Origin: CAZOKZ01 sp964580585
GTDB taxonomy: Bacteria > Sumerlaeota > Sumerlaeia > SLMS01 > JAHLLQ01
Direction of reading: 5' to 3'
Length of the DNA stretch: 32,866 nt
Assembly (NCBI GenBank): GCA_964580585.1
Contig: CAZOKZ010000051.1
Coordinates: 1-32,866 of the forward strand
The first letter of the stretch is position 1, and every line of letters starts with the position of its first letter. Shown piece after piece: positions 8,462-16,806 of the stretch. Below the pieces are notes generated by a model. The model was given only the letters and a program-made list of their open reading frames with translations, did no database searches and was not told where the DNA came from. A program made the position numbers and the translations under genes.

Positions 8462-8789
8462 AAATAGCGATCCAGGTTGTCGCTTTGTCCACATTGCCCC
8501 ACCTTTTCAGTGGGAAGTTCGGTTTGGGAGCCGAACGGGGGGCTTCATCTCGCGGGATTCATGGAACATTTGTCCAGAATTGACTTCTGGAGTCGCCATT
8601 CCATTCACGGGATGGGACGGGTTTGGGATTTTCAGGGTACGGAATCGTGCCTTGGTCCTGATTCCGAGCGCTTCGGTTGTGGATTTCTGGTCCCACTTGC
8701 CTGGATTCTTGCTTGCCTCATTGCCACAAGGGCGCCGAATGTTTTGCGGGTTTAGATCAATACGTGTCATAAATGGGAGACCCCTTCGC
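8462..8789. other. Intergenic region upstream of the GspE-like gene
   Basis: These 328 bases hold two successive hairpins soon after the PNPOx-like stop: CCCAC 8498-8502 with GTGGG 8510-8514, and GTTCGG 8517-8522 with CCGAAC 8531-8536. Neither has a T-run, so a terminator role is uncertain. The in-frame upward extension of the next gene (from a TTG at 8580) has no ribosome site and an unlikely composition, so I treat it as non-coding. Confidence 0.5.
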
Positions 8790-11414
8790 ATGTTTGTCAA
8801 AGGGATCATTGGGAAGCCAATCCGCTTTCTTTTGCCGACATTTTTTTTGCTGCTTGCCGCGTTTGGATTTGCCGATCGCGTGACGATGAAAAATGGCTCG
8901 GTGTTCGAGGGTAAAATCGTTTACGAAGACGGTGCCGAGATCCGGTTGGATGCTCGTGGCCTTCGTCAAACGCTCTACAAAAAAGACATTCAGAATATTG
9001 AACGCGTTCAGGATTCGGAAATCGGGCCTGGCGAATCGAGCGCTACGGCGGCGGTGGCGCTGCTCGATGCCAATAACTCCATCGAGGCCTGGAACGAACT
9101 GCTCAAGATGATCGAGGTGGAAGAAGACGCCTGGAAACGTCACACGGCGTTGGTTCAGCGGGCGGCAATGGCGTTGAGTACGGCAGCCGACAAGGCTCTC
9201 GAAGCAGGGGACAGCCAGCGCGCACTTGAGATCGCAGAGTTATTGGGAGCGGAAAAATCCGCCGAACTGGTTTCCCGCGTTTACCCCGAACGCATGGCGG
9301 ATATGGAGCAAAAAATCCGAACGGTGCAGGGAACGGCGCACTTGATCATGGGTCGCGCGGCGCGAAAAGTCGCCGATCTGGAAACCGCCGAGAAGGAAAT
9401 GCGCCAGGCGCTCCTAACGCTGCGCGAAGGGGATCAGGCTTTTCCGCATGCGCAACTGACGCTGGGTTTAACGTTGCGCGACAAGGGATTCGAACTCCTG
9501 CGCCAGGATAAATTGGAAGCCTCCAAGTCCACCTTCCTTGAAGCGCAGGTCTGTTTGGAAACCGCTCGGCGCTCTACCGCGGCGGACGCGGAAATGTCGC
9601 GGTTGGTGACCGAAGAACTGGCAAACATCAAGGATAACGGTTTTGCGGTGATTGATCAACGAACGATCATTAACGCACAAACCCCGATTCCGACGCCCAC
9701 CATCGTTGTTCCTCGGCCTACTCCGGTACCGTCGCCGACACCCGAACCCGGCATGTGGGGTAAAATCCTGGGTCAGGAAAAATCGGCAAAGTTTTCCAAC
9801 TGGCTCGACGGTGTTTTGCCCGAGAGTATCGATTCTAACGACGCGATGAACTGGGGCGGATACCTGCTGGTATTTATCATCGTGTTCTGGGTAGTCCCGA
9901 GCATCATTTTCGTGGTGCTCAAACGCCGACTCGATCCGATTGCCGAAGCCTGGTCGCGTCGCGTGGTGTTTCTCGGGCCGTTGGCGCTGCTGGGATACAT
10001 GGTGACGTTTGTTCGTTCGCGTCCTCAGAAAATTCGCATCAAAAAATCCAAACATCCCTGTCCGCATTGCGGTTATCGGCTCGACGATATTCTGGGATAC
10101 ACCAACCTGGATTTCGAGCATTGCCCGAATTGCGGGGGAGAAGTGAAACCGGTGCACTCGATTGGCGAGTACATCGAATTCGTCGCGAACTCGCTTGCCA
10201 CCGATGCGGAGAAAGTCGAGCGCGGCATTGTTTCCATGGCCAGTTTTGTGGAAAAAGATGCCATGCAGAAACTTGTCAAGGCGCTGATTACCCAGTCCAT
10301 CCGCAGCCGGGCTTCTGACTTGCACGTCGAACCCAATCAGGGCGAGTTGCTGATTCGCTATCGAATCGACGGCATTATGATGGATATGAACAGTCTGCCT
10401 GCCTCTTTAACCAATCCCTTGGTTTCCGCAATCAAGGTCATGGCGAATCTGGACATTGCCGAAAAGCGTAAGCCGCAGGACGGCAGCATGCGCATGGAGG
10501 TTGACGGATCGGGTATCGATATTCGTGTCGCATCCTCGCCTTCCCAGACCGGTGAAACGCTCACGCTGCGACTTCTGGATTCGCGCACGATTCAATTGGA
10601 AACCAAGCATCTGGGCATGTCGAAGACTGCTCGCGAAGTGTTTGAAAAAGCCATTCGCGAGCCTCACGGGTTGATTCTGGTAACGGGACCGACCGGGTCT
10701 GGTAAAACGACGACGCTTTACGTGGCATTGCGGACAATTGCCACGGGCGATAAACATATTATTTCAATCGAAGATCCGATTGAATTCCGCATTCAAGGGA
10801 TCAACCAGATTCAGGTCAATCCACCCGCAGGTCTGACGTTTGCCACCAGCCTTCGCTCGGTGTTGCGCCAGGATCCCGATGTCATCATGGTCGGCGAAAT
10901 TCGCGACCGTGAAACGGCGGAGATTTCCGTGAACGCCGCGCAAACAGGTCACTTGGTTTTCTCGACGTTGCACACCATCGATGCTTCCAGCACCGTAACG
11001 CGTTTGTTCGATTTAGGCGTCAATCCGAACCAGTTCGCCCATGCTTTGACGCTCGTCGCGGCCCAACGTCTGATCCGCCTGGTATGTCCTGAATGCAAAC
11101 ACAAGGAACGTCCGTCGCGCGAGACGCTTGACTTGATCGGAATTGGTGAAATGGACGAGGCGACGTATCCCTTCTTGAAGGGCAAGAAGTGTGATTTCTG
11201 TAATCAGACAGGTTTCCACGGTCGGACAGGAATTTACGAAATTCTGGCACCGAACAGCCAAATCCGCACCGTGTTGGAACGTGGCAATGTTTCAACCGCT
11301 GAGTTGCGTGAACTTGCGATCAGCGCAGGAATGCGCACGTTGCGCGAGGAAGCCTTGTTGCTGCTGAAACAAGGAATGACAACGGCGGACGAAGTGCTTC
11401 GCGTGACCAAGTAA
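8790..11414 (+). CDS. Membrane-tethered GspE/PilB-type secretion ATPase with exported N-terminal region
   Basis: An 874-residue protein whose C-terminal half is a type II secretion/type IV pilus assembly ATPase. Seen there: an N2-like domain (LVKALITQSIRSRASDLHVEP, then YRIDGIMMDM), Walker A GPTGSGKTTT (about 630), an Asp box, Walker B QDPDVIMVGEIRD (about 693-705), a His-box region, and the tetra-Cys site CPECK (about 766) with CDFCNQTGFHGR (about 800). The N-terminal half is unusual: a hydrophobic export segment (about 12-28), an RVTMKNGSVFEGKIVYEDGAEI element seen in exported proteins, a helical TPR-like stretch (about 85-280), a Pro/Thr linker (about 297-322), a membrane helix (about 353-378), a second hydrophobic stretch (about 391-407), and a CPHCG...CPNCG zinc ribbon (about 420-446). 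ATG 8790 is chosen for its GGGAGA site 9 bases upstream. No other secretion genes lie nearby. Confidence 0.88.
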   Translation: MFVKGIIGKPIRFLLPTFFLLLAAFGFADRVTMKNGSVFEGKIVYEDGAEIRLDARGLRQTLYKKDIQNIERVQDSEIGPGESSATAAVALLDANNSIEAWNELLKMIEVEEDAWKRHTALVQRAAMALSTAADKALEAGDSQRALEIAELLGAEKSAELVSRVYPERMADMEQKIRTVQGTAHLIMGRAARKVADLETAEKEMRQALLTLREGDQAFPHAQLTLGLTLRDKGFELLRQDKLEASKSTFLEAQVCLETARRSTAADAEMSRLVTEELANIKDNGFAVIDQRTIINAQTPIPTPTIVVPRPTPVPSPTPEPGMWGKILGQEKSAKFSNWLDGVLPESIDSNDAMNWGGYLLVFIIVFWVVPSIIFVVLKRRLDPIAEAWSRRVVFLGPLALLGYMVTFVRSRPQKIRIKKSKHPCPHCGYRLDDILGYTNLDFEHCPNCGGEVKPVHSIGEYIEFVANSLATDAEKVERGIVSMASFVEKDAMQKLVKALITQSIRSRASDLHVEPNQGELLIRYRIDGIMMDMNSLPASLTNPLVSAIKVMANLDIAEKRKPQDGSMRMEVDGSGIDIRVASSPSQTGETLTLRLLDSRTIQLETKHLGMSKTAREVFEKAIREPHGLILVTGPTGSGKTTTLYVALRTIATGDKHIISIEDPIEFRIQGINQIQVNPPAGLTFATSLRSVLRQDPDVIMVGEIRDRETAEISVNAAQTGHLVFSTLHTIDASSTVTRLFDLGVNPNQFAHALTLVAAQRLIRLVCPECKHKERPSRETLDLIGIGEMDEATYPFLKGKKCDFCNQTGFHGRTGIYEILAPNSQIRTVLERGNVSTAELRELAISAGMRTLREEALLLLKQGMTTADEVLRVTK

Positions 11415-11447
11415 TACCCCTAATTTTGACTTGATGGACGATTTCGG

Positions 11448-13004
11448 ATGGCATCCACAGCGCAGCGCACACGGGAGAAGTGGCTCGCCGCGCATCGGGA
11501 TTTCGGCGAGCAATTACGTCGCGATTTGCGCGTAGCCGAAGGCGCAGCCACCGAGCCGCGCCATGTGGATGAACGCCTCGTTCAGTGCATCTGGTACGAT
11601 CAGCTTTTTCGAGCAGGGGAACTGACCACTGCCAGTGGCAAACGTCTCGAAGTGCTCGATCCTGGCACATGGAATACAGGGCGAGGGCCGGATTTCAAAA
11701 ACGCGCGTTTGCGGGTGGCAGGCGAAGAGCGCGTGGGCGATGTGGAAATTCACGTCCAATCGGCTGGTTGGAGCCAACACGGACATCATCAGGATTTTGA
11801 GTACAACACCGTCGCCTTACATGCCGTGCTGCACGCATCGGATGATCGTCCCTACGATGAACTGCAAAATGGGACGCGCCTCGAGCGGTTGGTGATGGCG
11901 TCGGTGCTCGACCCCGACTTGGAAACGTTGCGTCGCACAATCAACGTGGACGATTATCCCTATGCGCGACCGGAAAACCAGGGACGTTGCCACGAAAATT
12001 TCATCCGATTGCCCGAACGCCAGTTGCGCGGTTTTCTGGAAACTGCCGGTCGGGTGCGCGTGGAAAATAAAATCCAACGTTTCCAGATGCAACTGGCCTC
12101 AGCCTCGTTGCCTCAGTTGATTTACCAGTCCTTGATGACCGGTCAGGGATATAAGTCCAACAAGACACTGTACTTTCTTCTCAGCAAGCGTACGCCGGTG
12201 AGCGAACTGATGGATTTTGCTCAGGACGTGTCGCCCGAACAACGTACCGATGTGTTTTTGTCTGTCATGTTGCACGTTGCACAGTTATTCCCCACGCAGT
12301 CCGATTTATTCGACGGCATGGACGATGAAACACGCGCGTTTATCGAGCGGCTCGACGATCATTGGCGGGTGTTGAGCGGATATTTTCGCGATCGGATCAT
12401 GCCGCCGACCAAACGGTGGTATTCGGGTATGCGTCCGCCAGGATTCCCCGGACGTAGGCTGGCGGCGGTGGCGATATTGCTCACTCGATTGGCGGATTCC
12501 GAACGGCCATTGTTTCAGGAATTTTGCCGCGCGATTGAACATGGACAACCCGCAAACGATCACCCCAAAGATTGGCGGGCGTATTTCAAACGCTTGGCTG
12601 ATCTGTTTGCGGTCGAGAACGAATCGCATTATTTTACAACACATTTCACGCTTGGCGGCAAGCCGTGTCGCCCGCAGGCATTGCTGGGCGAACCTGCTGC
12701 CCGCAGCCTGGTTTTTAACGTGTTTTTGCCGCTGGCGGTGTTGGTCGCGCGCCAGGAAAAAAACAAGGAACTCGGCGTGGGGGCCTGGCGTGTCATCGAG
12801 CGCTATCCGGCGCTGGCGAAAAACTCCGTTACCGACATGATGAAGCGTCGCCTGTTTGCTGAAAGCGGTTTCGACAAGGCGTTGTTCCAGACGGAACTCA
12901 TGCAGCAATCGCTGTTCAAGATTTTCCACTCGTGTTGTACATCGAACGAACGCACATGCGCCGATTGTACGTTTTTGAACGCGCCGTTTGAGGCGAGGGA
13001 ATGA
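11448..13004 (+). CDS. DUF2851 family protein
   Basis: A 518-residue member of DUF2851, a family of unknown function. Its signature is clear: QCIWYDQLF (about 46-54), TWNTGRGPDFKNARLRV (about 73-89), GDVEIHVQSAGW (about 96-107) and HGHHQDFEYNTVALHAVLH (about 110-128). The D...E-I-H arrangement in the first third resembles a PD-(D/E)xK-like nuclease core, but this is inference only. A Cys cluster near the C-terminus (SCC, then TCADC, about 499-510) could bind metal. Start at ATG 11448, 33 bases after the ATPase stop, with only a weak ribosome site. Cotranscription with the ATPase is likely, and a terminator follows directly. Confidence 0.82.
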   Translation: MASTAQRTREKWLAAHRDFGEQLRRDLRVAEGAATEPRHVDERLVQCIWYDQLFRAGELTTASGKRLEVLDPGTWNTGRGPDFKNARLRVAGEERVGDVEIHVQSAGWSQHGHHQDFEYNTVALHAVLHASDDRPYDELQNGTRLERLVMASVLDPDLETLRRTINVDDYPYARPENQGRCHENFIRLPERQLRGFLETAGRVRVENKIQRFQMQLASASLPQLIYQSLMTGQGYKSNKTLYFLLSKRTPVSELMDFAQDVSPEQRTDVFLSVMLHVAQLFPTQSDLFDGMDDETRAFIERLDDHWRVLSGYFRDRIMPPTKRWYSGMRPPGFPGRRLAAVAILLTRLADSERPLFQEFCRAIEHGQPANDHPKDWRAYFKRLADLFAVENESHYFTTHFTLGGKPCRPQALLGEPAARSLVFNVFLPLAVLVARQEKNKELGVGAWRVIERYPALAKNSVTDMMKRRLFAESGFDKALFQTELMQQSLFKIFHSCCTSNERTCADCTFLNAPFEARE

Positions 13005-13006
13005 AA

Positions 13007-13034
13007 AAATCCCCCGGCGAACACCGGGGGATTT
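13007..13034. terminator. Bidirectional hairpin terminator
   Basis: A perfect 11-bp stem (13007-13017 with 13024-13034) with a 6-base loop begins immediately after the DUF2851 stop. It lies 25 bases from the end of the convergent TPR gene. A-rich sequence on the left arm and T-rich sequence on the right suit termination in both directions. Confidence 0.88.
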
Positions 13035-13058
13035 GAAATGTTGTTTCTTTTTCTACGC

Positions 13059-13937
13059 TTACTTTTCTTCCAACGTTACCGGGTATTCTTTTTCTACATC
13101 CACACCAAGACGGGTGAGTTCGTTGCGCGCGGTGCCGACGATGGTGTATTCAAAGTCGCGGCGTTTGATGTAATCGATGTACATGCGCGTCTGGCTGGAA
13201 TTTTCATCTGCTGCTTCGAGTGGTTTATAGCGAGCGTCCAGCACGTCGCGGTAAATCTGGATCGCGTCTTCCGGTCGGTCCTGGTAGGCAAGAATGCGAG
13301 CTTTGGCCACCATGGCTTCGTAACGCAGGAAACCGGAATCGGGCGATTCGATCACGCGGTCGAACGTGTTGAGCGTGTCGTTCATCATCGAGTCGATCTG
13401 CTGAAGTTGCCACGCGTTTTCGTATGCATACGCCAGCGCGATGTTGCCCATGGCCTCGTCGAAAGAACCCGGTTCGGATTCGGCGACGTATTTTTTGAAG
13501 ATGTCGATCGCCTGCTGGGTATTTTTGGCGCCATCCGCCAGCGATGCCTCGGCGGTGTCGCCAATCGTGTAGTAGGCCTTGCCTTTGATATAGAGCGCCT
13601 GGCGTGCAACGGGGCTGTCGGGGTATTGGGCAATGACCTGATCGGCCAAGGCGACTACTTCGAGCATCTTTTCCTGGCGATCGAGTGTTGCCCAGTCCGT
13701 GGAAACCCGCGCCTCGTCGAATTTCTTCTGCACGTCGGCCATCACATTATTGGCTTCGAGCAACGTTTGTTGCGACTTGTTCTCGCGCAGATTTGCCAGT
13801 AAATAGATGCCGAAAATCAGCGCCAGAACGATGAGGAGGGTGGTTCCGTGCGCTTTCAGCCAGAGAATCGCGCGATTACTGGCTTCGAGTACTTCATCGT
13901 GTTCGAGTTCTTCTTTGGTAATCTTGATTTGAGCCAT
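13059..13937 (-). CDS. Membrane-anchored TPR-like protein (YfgM-like topology)
   Basis: A 292-residue protein with a short charged cytoplasmic N-terminus, one membrane helix at about residues 31-50 (TLLIVLALIFGIYLL) and a helical C-terminal domain with TPR-like pairs: SPVARQALYIKGKAYYTIGD, QAIDIFKKYVAES, AMGNIALAYAYENA, RYEAMVAKARILAYQDRPEDA. This layout is that of YfgM-like proteins, which sit beside the Sec translocon and chaperones, but TPR similarity alone cannot assign that role. ATG 13937 is chosen because the frame upstream to 14048 is Arg/Pro-rich and unlikely to be coding; no strong ribosome site is visible. It may be cotranscribed with the small frame upstream. Confidence 0.78.
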   Translation of the reverse strand: MAQIKITKEELEHDEVLEASNRAILWLKAHGTTLLIVLALIFGIYLLANLRENKSQQTLLEANNVMADVQKKFDEARVSTDWATLDRQEKMLEVVALADQVIAQYPDSPVARQALYIKGKAYYTIGDTAEASLADGAKNTQQAIDIFKKYVAESEPGSFDEAMGNIALAYAYENAWQLQQIDSMMNDTLNTFDRVIESPDSGFLRYEAMVAKARILAYQDRPEDAIQIYRDVLDARYKPLEAADENSSQTRMYIDYIKRRDFEYTIVGTARNELTRLGVDVEKEYPVTLEEK

Positions 13938-14087
13938 CAGAATTGTTCGCTTGTGATCGTACGATGTTGGGTTGGCGGCGATTCCCCGAGCAGTCCGGCG
14001 AGGGACTGGCGCGGGGGAGCGCGCACAAAGGGTCACACCTGAGCGCATGCCCGGAGGCAGAGCAAGCCGAAAACCACCCCGGAAATC

Positions 14088-14258
14088 CTAAAAGTGCTCA
14101 ATCTCTGCGTTGAACTCCTGGACTTGGGTGTCCTGGCTTTGAGGATAAGTGAATTTTGCTTCCTGGATTTTCGCCTTCAGGAGAACCATTGATTTTTGCA
14201 GGAAATCCACCTGACGGCCAATCGAGGGGTTGCGTTTCCGCCCCGGCTTGGACCACAT
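14088..14258 (-). CDS. Possible small protein, 56 residues
   Basis: A short frame from ATG 14258 encodes a basic N-terminus followed by an amphipathic helical stretch (VDFLQKSMVLLKAKIQEAKF) and an acidic Gln-rich end. The composition looks protein-like, unlike the antisense-derived frame above it. It is divergent from pdxJ, with start codons 45 bases apart. The ribosome site is weak (AGG about 8 bases upstream). No homology is recognised. It could be spurious, or the true start may be the internal ATG that would leave 33 residues. Confidence 0.3.
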   Translation of the reverse strand: MWSKPGRKRNPSIGRQVDFLQKSMVLLKAKIQEAKFTYPQSQDTQVQEFNAEIEHF

Positions 14259-14303
14259 TGCGCGCCTGAATCGACGCCCTCCTTGGCGTTTTGCGAGGTC
14301 CAG

Positions 14304-15047
14304 ATGATCAATCTGAGTGTTAACGTCAATAAAATCGCCACCTTGCGTAACTCGCGCGGGGGAACGATCCCCAGTGTGGTCAAGTTCGCCCAGGCTGCCA
14401 TCGAGGCAGGTGCTCACGGTATTACGGTTCATCCACGTCCGGACGAACGCCACATTCGTCGGTCGGATGTGTTCGATTTGCGTTCGATTATCCGCGACGT
14501 CGAATTCAATATCGAAGGTTATCCGGACGAGCGATATCTGGAGATCATTCGTGAAGCCAAACCGGATCAGGCGACATTGGTTCCCGACCCGCCCGATGCT
14601 TTGACGAGCAATGCGGGGTGGGATGCCGTGCGTCATGCCGATTATTTGAAAGAAATCGTCGCGAAGTTACAGGCGATGGGGGCACGGGTTTCGCTTTTTC
14701 TCGAACCGGATCTTGCGCAGGTCGAAGCCGCTGCCGCGACGGGTGCCGATCGCATCGAATTTTACACGGAGCCATTTGCGCGCGCGTTCGAGGAAGGGCG
14801 GGGCGAGGAATCATTCGCCGTTTATCAAGCCGCCGCCGAGCGAGCCGTTGCTCTCGGGTTGGGAATCAATGCGGGCCATGATTTGAATCTGGAAAACATG
14901 GTGTTGATGCGACGACTGCCCGGTCTGCTCGAAGTTTCCATCGGCCACGCGCTCGTGCACGATGCACTCTGGCAAGGTTGGAAACAAACCGTCCGCGATT
15001 ACCTGAATGTTCTGAAGGAAGAAAGCGCTAGCCAAACCGTTGAGTAA
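14304..15047 (+). CDS. pdxJ: Pyridoxine 5'-phosphate synthase
   Basis: Condenses 1-deoxyxylulose 5-phosphate with 3-amino-2-oxopropyl phosphate to pyridoxine 5'-phosphate in the DXP-dependent vitamin B6 pathway. The 247 residues are a TIM barrel with family motifs: SVNVNKIATLRNSRGG (about 4-19), GITVHPRPDERHIRRSD (about 40-56), ATLVPD, GADRIEFYTEPFA (about 148-160), GINAGHDLNLEN (about 190-201) and VSIGHALVHDA. The first motif has NK where many enzymes have DH, a form I associate with Bacteroidetes-type PdxJ. ATG 14304 is supported by GCGAGG 6-7 bases upstream and by normal family length; an upstream in-frame extension to 14196 is rejected. The end overlaps the MFS gene. Confidence 0.95.
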   Translation: MINLSVNVNKIATLRNSRGGTIPSVVKFAQAAIEAGAHGITVHPRPDERHIRRSDVFDLRSIIRDVEFNIEGYPDERYLEIIREAKPDQATLVPDPPDALTSNAGWDAVRHADYLKEIVAKLQAMGARVSLFLEPDLAQVEAAAATGADRIEFYTEPFARAFEEGRGEESFAVYQAAAERAVALGLGINAGHDLNLENMVLMRRLPGLLEVSIGHALVHDALWQGWKQTVRDYLNVLKEESASQTVE

Positions 15048-16359
15048 CCCAGCCGCACAGCCTTCCAATCCCCCCGAACCTGTCTCGGATGCGACGGGCG
15101 GAAGGTCATGGACGGCGCGGTTTTTCTCGAACACCTTTGGCGCGCTCACCGTTCCCAATTACCGTCTTTTTTTCATCGGCCAGGCCATGTCGCTCACGGG
15201 CACCTGGATGCGGCGAACCGCTCTGGGGTGGTTGGTGTATCAGCTCGAAGGGTCCATGGTGTTGCTTGGGGCGGTGATGGCGTTGGCATTGTTTCCGCTG
15301 TTCATTTTTTCTCCCCTCGCCGGTTCGCTTGCCGACTTGGTGGATAAACGTCGGATGATCATTCATTCGCAATTTGTTGCCGGGTTGGCTTCGGCAGTGA
15401 TTGCATTACTTGTGTACACGAACACCATCGAGACATGGCAAGTCATGGTGCTGGCGACGATTGGCGGAGTGGCGTTTGCGTTCGAGGTCCCCGCACGGCA
15501 GGCGTTTGTGGTTGAAATGGTCGGCAAGCGGCACTTGCTCAACGCCATTGCGCTCAACTCGGCGCTTGTCAACGCGACACGGATTGTGGGTCCGGCGCTC
15601 GCGGGATTTATCATGGCGGCGGGCATGCATTGGTGCTTTGTGGCGGATGCGGTTAGTTACTTCATCGTGATTGGCACGTTGATCGGCATGGTTTTGCCGC
15701 CGTTTGTGGGAACGCCACGCACGCGGTCGCACCTGGCGATGCTGGCCGAAGGCGTGCGTGAGGCTTGGACGAACACGCCTGTTCGATTGGCGATGGCGCT
15801 GATGGCGTGTTTAGGGATCTTCGGTTTTTCATTTCAGACGTTGTTGCCTGCCATTGCGCAGGACGACCTGATGCTCAGCGAGTTTCAATATGGCGTGCTG
15901 ATGGCAATCTCCGGTGTTGGGGCGATCGTCGGCGCGCTGGTGGTTTCCAGTCGGGGAGTGGACTCCAATCGCCCGCTCCAGATGTTTGCGGCGATTTTTA
16001 TCTCGGCGTTGTCGGCGTTTGGCGTGGCGCTTTCACGCACGTATGTACCGATGCTTTGTGCCTTGCTTGTATTTGGTTTCGGCGGAATTTTATACATTTC
16101 AACGGCGATCACGCTCGTTCAACTCAGTGTTGCCGACTCGATTCGCGGGCGGGTGATGGGGATTTGGGCGCTGACGTTTGGCGGAGCCTTGCCGCTGGGA
16201 TCTTTTGCGATTGGATTGTTGGCAGAACACACGGGACCGTTTACTGCCATCGGGATTTTTGGTGTCGTGTTGGCTTTGGCGGGCGTGATGTTTTATATCA
16301 CGCAATATAAAGAAGTCCTTGGTGTGTTGACCAGACGCCGGGAGAATGCGAGCACCTGA
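15040..16359 (+). CDS. Major facilitator superfamily transporter (MFS_3/EntS-like)
   Basis: A 439-residue inner-membrane transporter with about 11-12 hydrophobic helices. After a Pro/Ser-rich cytoplasmic N-terminus comes VPNYRLFFIGQAMSLTGTWM (about 38-57), typical of MFS_3 exporters. The loop motif LADLVDKRRMI (about 98-108) is the classic motif A after helix 2. FEVPARQAFVVEMV (about 147-160) and LNSALVNATRIVGPALAG (about 171-188) are also typical of this group. Such proteins usually export siderophores or drugs, but the substrate cannot be deduced. The only reasonable start is TTG 15040, overlapping the pdxJ stop by 8 bases, which implies translational coupling. A terminator follows directly. 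Confidence 0.9.
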   Translation: MSNPAAQPSNPPEPVSDATGGRSWTARFFSNTFGALTVPNYRLFFIGQAMSLTGTWMRRTALGWLVYQLEGSMVLLGAVMALALFPLFIFSPLAGSLADLVDKRRMIIHSQFVAGLASAVIALLVYTNTIETWQVMVLATIGGVAFAFEVPARQAFVVEMVGKRHLLNAIALNSALVNATRIVGPALAGFIMAAGMHWCFVADAVSYFIVIGTLIGMVLPPFVGTPRTRSHLAMLAEGVREAWTNTPVRLAMALMACLGIFGFSFQTLLPAIAQDDLMLSEFQYGVLMAISGVGAIVGALVVSSRGVDSNRPLQMFAAIFISALSAFGVALSRTYVPMLCALLVFGFGGILYISTAITLVQLSVADSIRGRVMGIWALTFGGALPLGSFAIGLLAEHTGPFTAIGIFGVVLALAGVMFYITQYKEVLGVLTRRRENAST

Positions 16360-16387
16360 AAAACCGACCTTTGGAGGGAGGTTTTTT
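16359..16387 (+). terminator. Rho-independent terminator after MFS gene
   Basis: AAAAACC (16359-16365) pairs with GGTTTTT (16380-16386), and CCT pairs with AGG further in. The two helices are joined by a tandem G-A mismatch and closed by a TTGG loop. The 3' arm is itself the T-run. Confidence 0.7.
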
Positions 16388-16511
16388 ATCGAAAATTGGA
16401 TTCTTGCTATCCAAATCCCCGATGTGCGGTTGACTTTCGGACTTCGTTGCTCCAAGCTTCCAATCGTATCTAAAATAAGATACTCGATATAGCGTATAGG
16501 TATTAACCAAA

Positions 16512-16742
16512 ATGATCCGTGTTTCCTGTCGTCTCCACGACTGTGTACACCATAACGCCCCGCAGGAAAAAACATCACATCCCGACGCTTGCGATTGTGC
16601 CCACGAGCACAAAGAAATGTACATGGAGAACTTTACGTGCCCTCTGTACAAACGCGAGTGGACGAACTCGAATACGAGCATCGAAAGTCTTGCCGCGCGA
16701 TTTAAGAATCGTGGCATGGCCGGTCGTCGGGTTCTTAAATAA
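16512..16742 (+). CDS. Possible small Cys/His-rich protein, 76 residues
   Basis: An isolated frame from ATG 16512 to TAA 16742. The first half is rich in Cys and His (C6, H9, C11, H13, H14, C27, C29, H31, H33, C43), suggesting metal binding. The second half is basic (FTCPLYKREW, then LAARFKNRGMAGRRVLK). Support comes from context: the MFS terminator lies upstream, and a strong hairpin begins two bases after the stop. An A+T-rich stretch with an inverted repeat (GTATCT 16466-16471, AGATAC 16478-16483) lies in the upstream region. A shorter product from the ATGs near 16618-16624 (about 41 residues) is possible. Not recognised; it may be a lineage-specific small protein. Confidence 0.45.
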   Translation: MIRVSCRLHDCVHHNAPQEKTSHPDACDCAHEHKEMYMENFTCPLYKREWTNSNTSIESLAARFKNRGMAGRRVLK

Positions 16743-16743
16743 A

Positions 16744-16773
16744 CACGAGCGACGGGTTTTCCCATCGCTCGTG
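16744..16773. terminator. Bidirectional hairpin terminator
   Basis: A 13-bp stem (16744-16756 with 16761-16773) has one C-A mismatch and a TTTT loop. It is placed between the small plus-strand frame and the end of purH. Confidence 0.78.
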
Positions 16774-16806
16774 GTATCCGTATCGTGATGTTGTCCCGCT
16801 TCCCGA

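Noticed and set aside
8580..8789. 70-residue N-terminal extension of the GspE-like ATPase
   Set aside because: It starts at a TTG without a ribosome site and would bury the signal-like segment; ATG 8790 has a GGGAGA site.
14196..14303. 36-residue N-terminal extension of PdxJ
   Set aside because: It has no ribosome site and no similarity to PdxJ; ATG 14304 has one and gives the normal length.
16519..16788. 89-codon plus-strand frame overlapping the small Cys/His-rich frame
   Set aside because: It runs through the hairpin terminator at 16744-16773 and lacks a ribosome site; the 16512 frame fits the context better.
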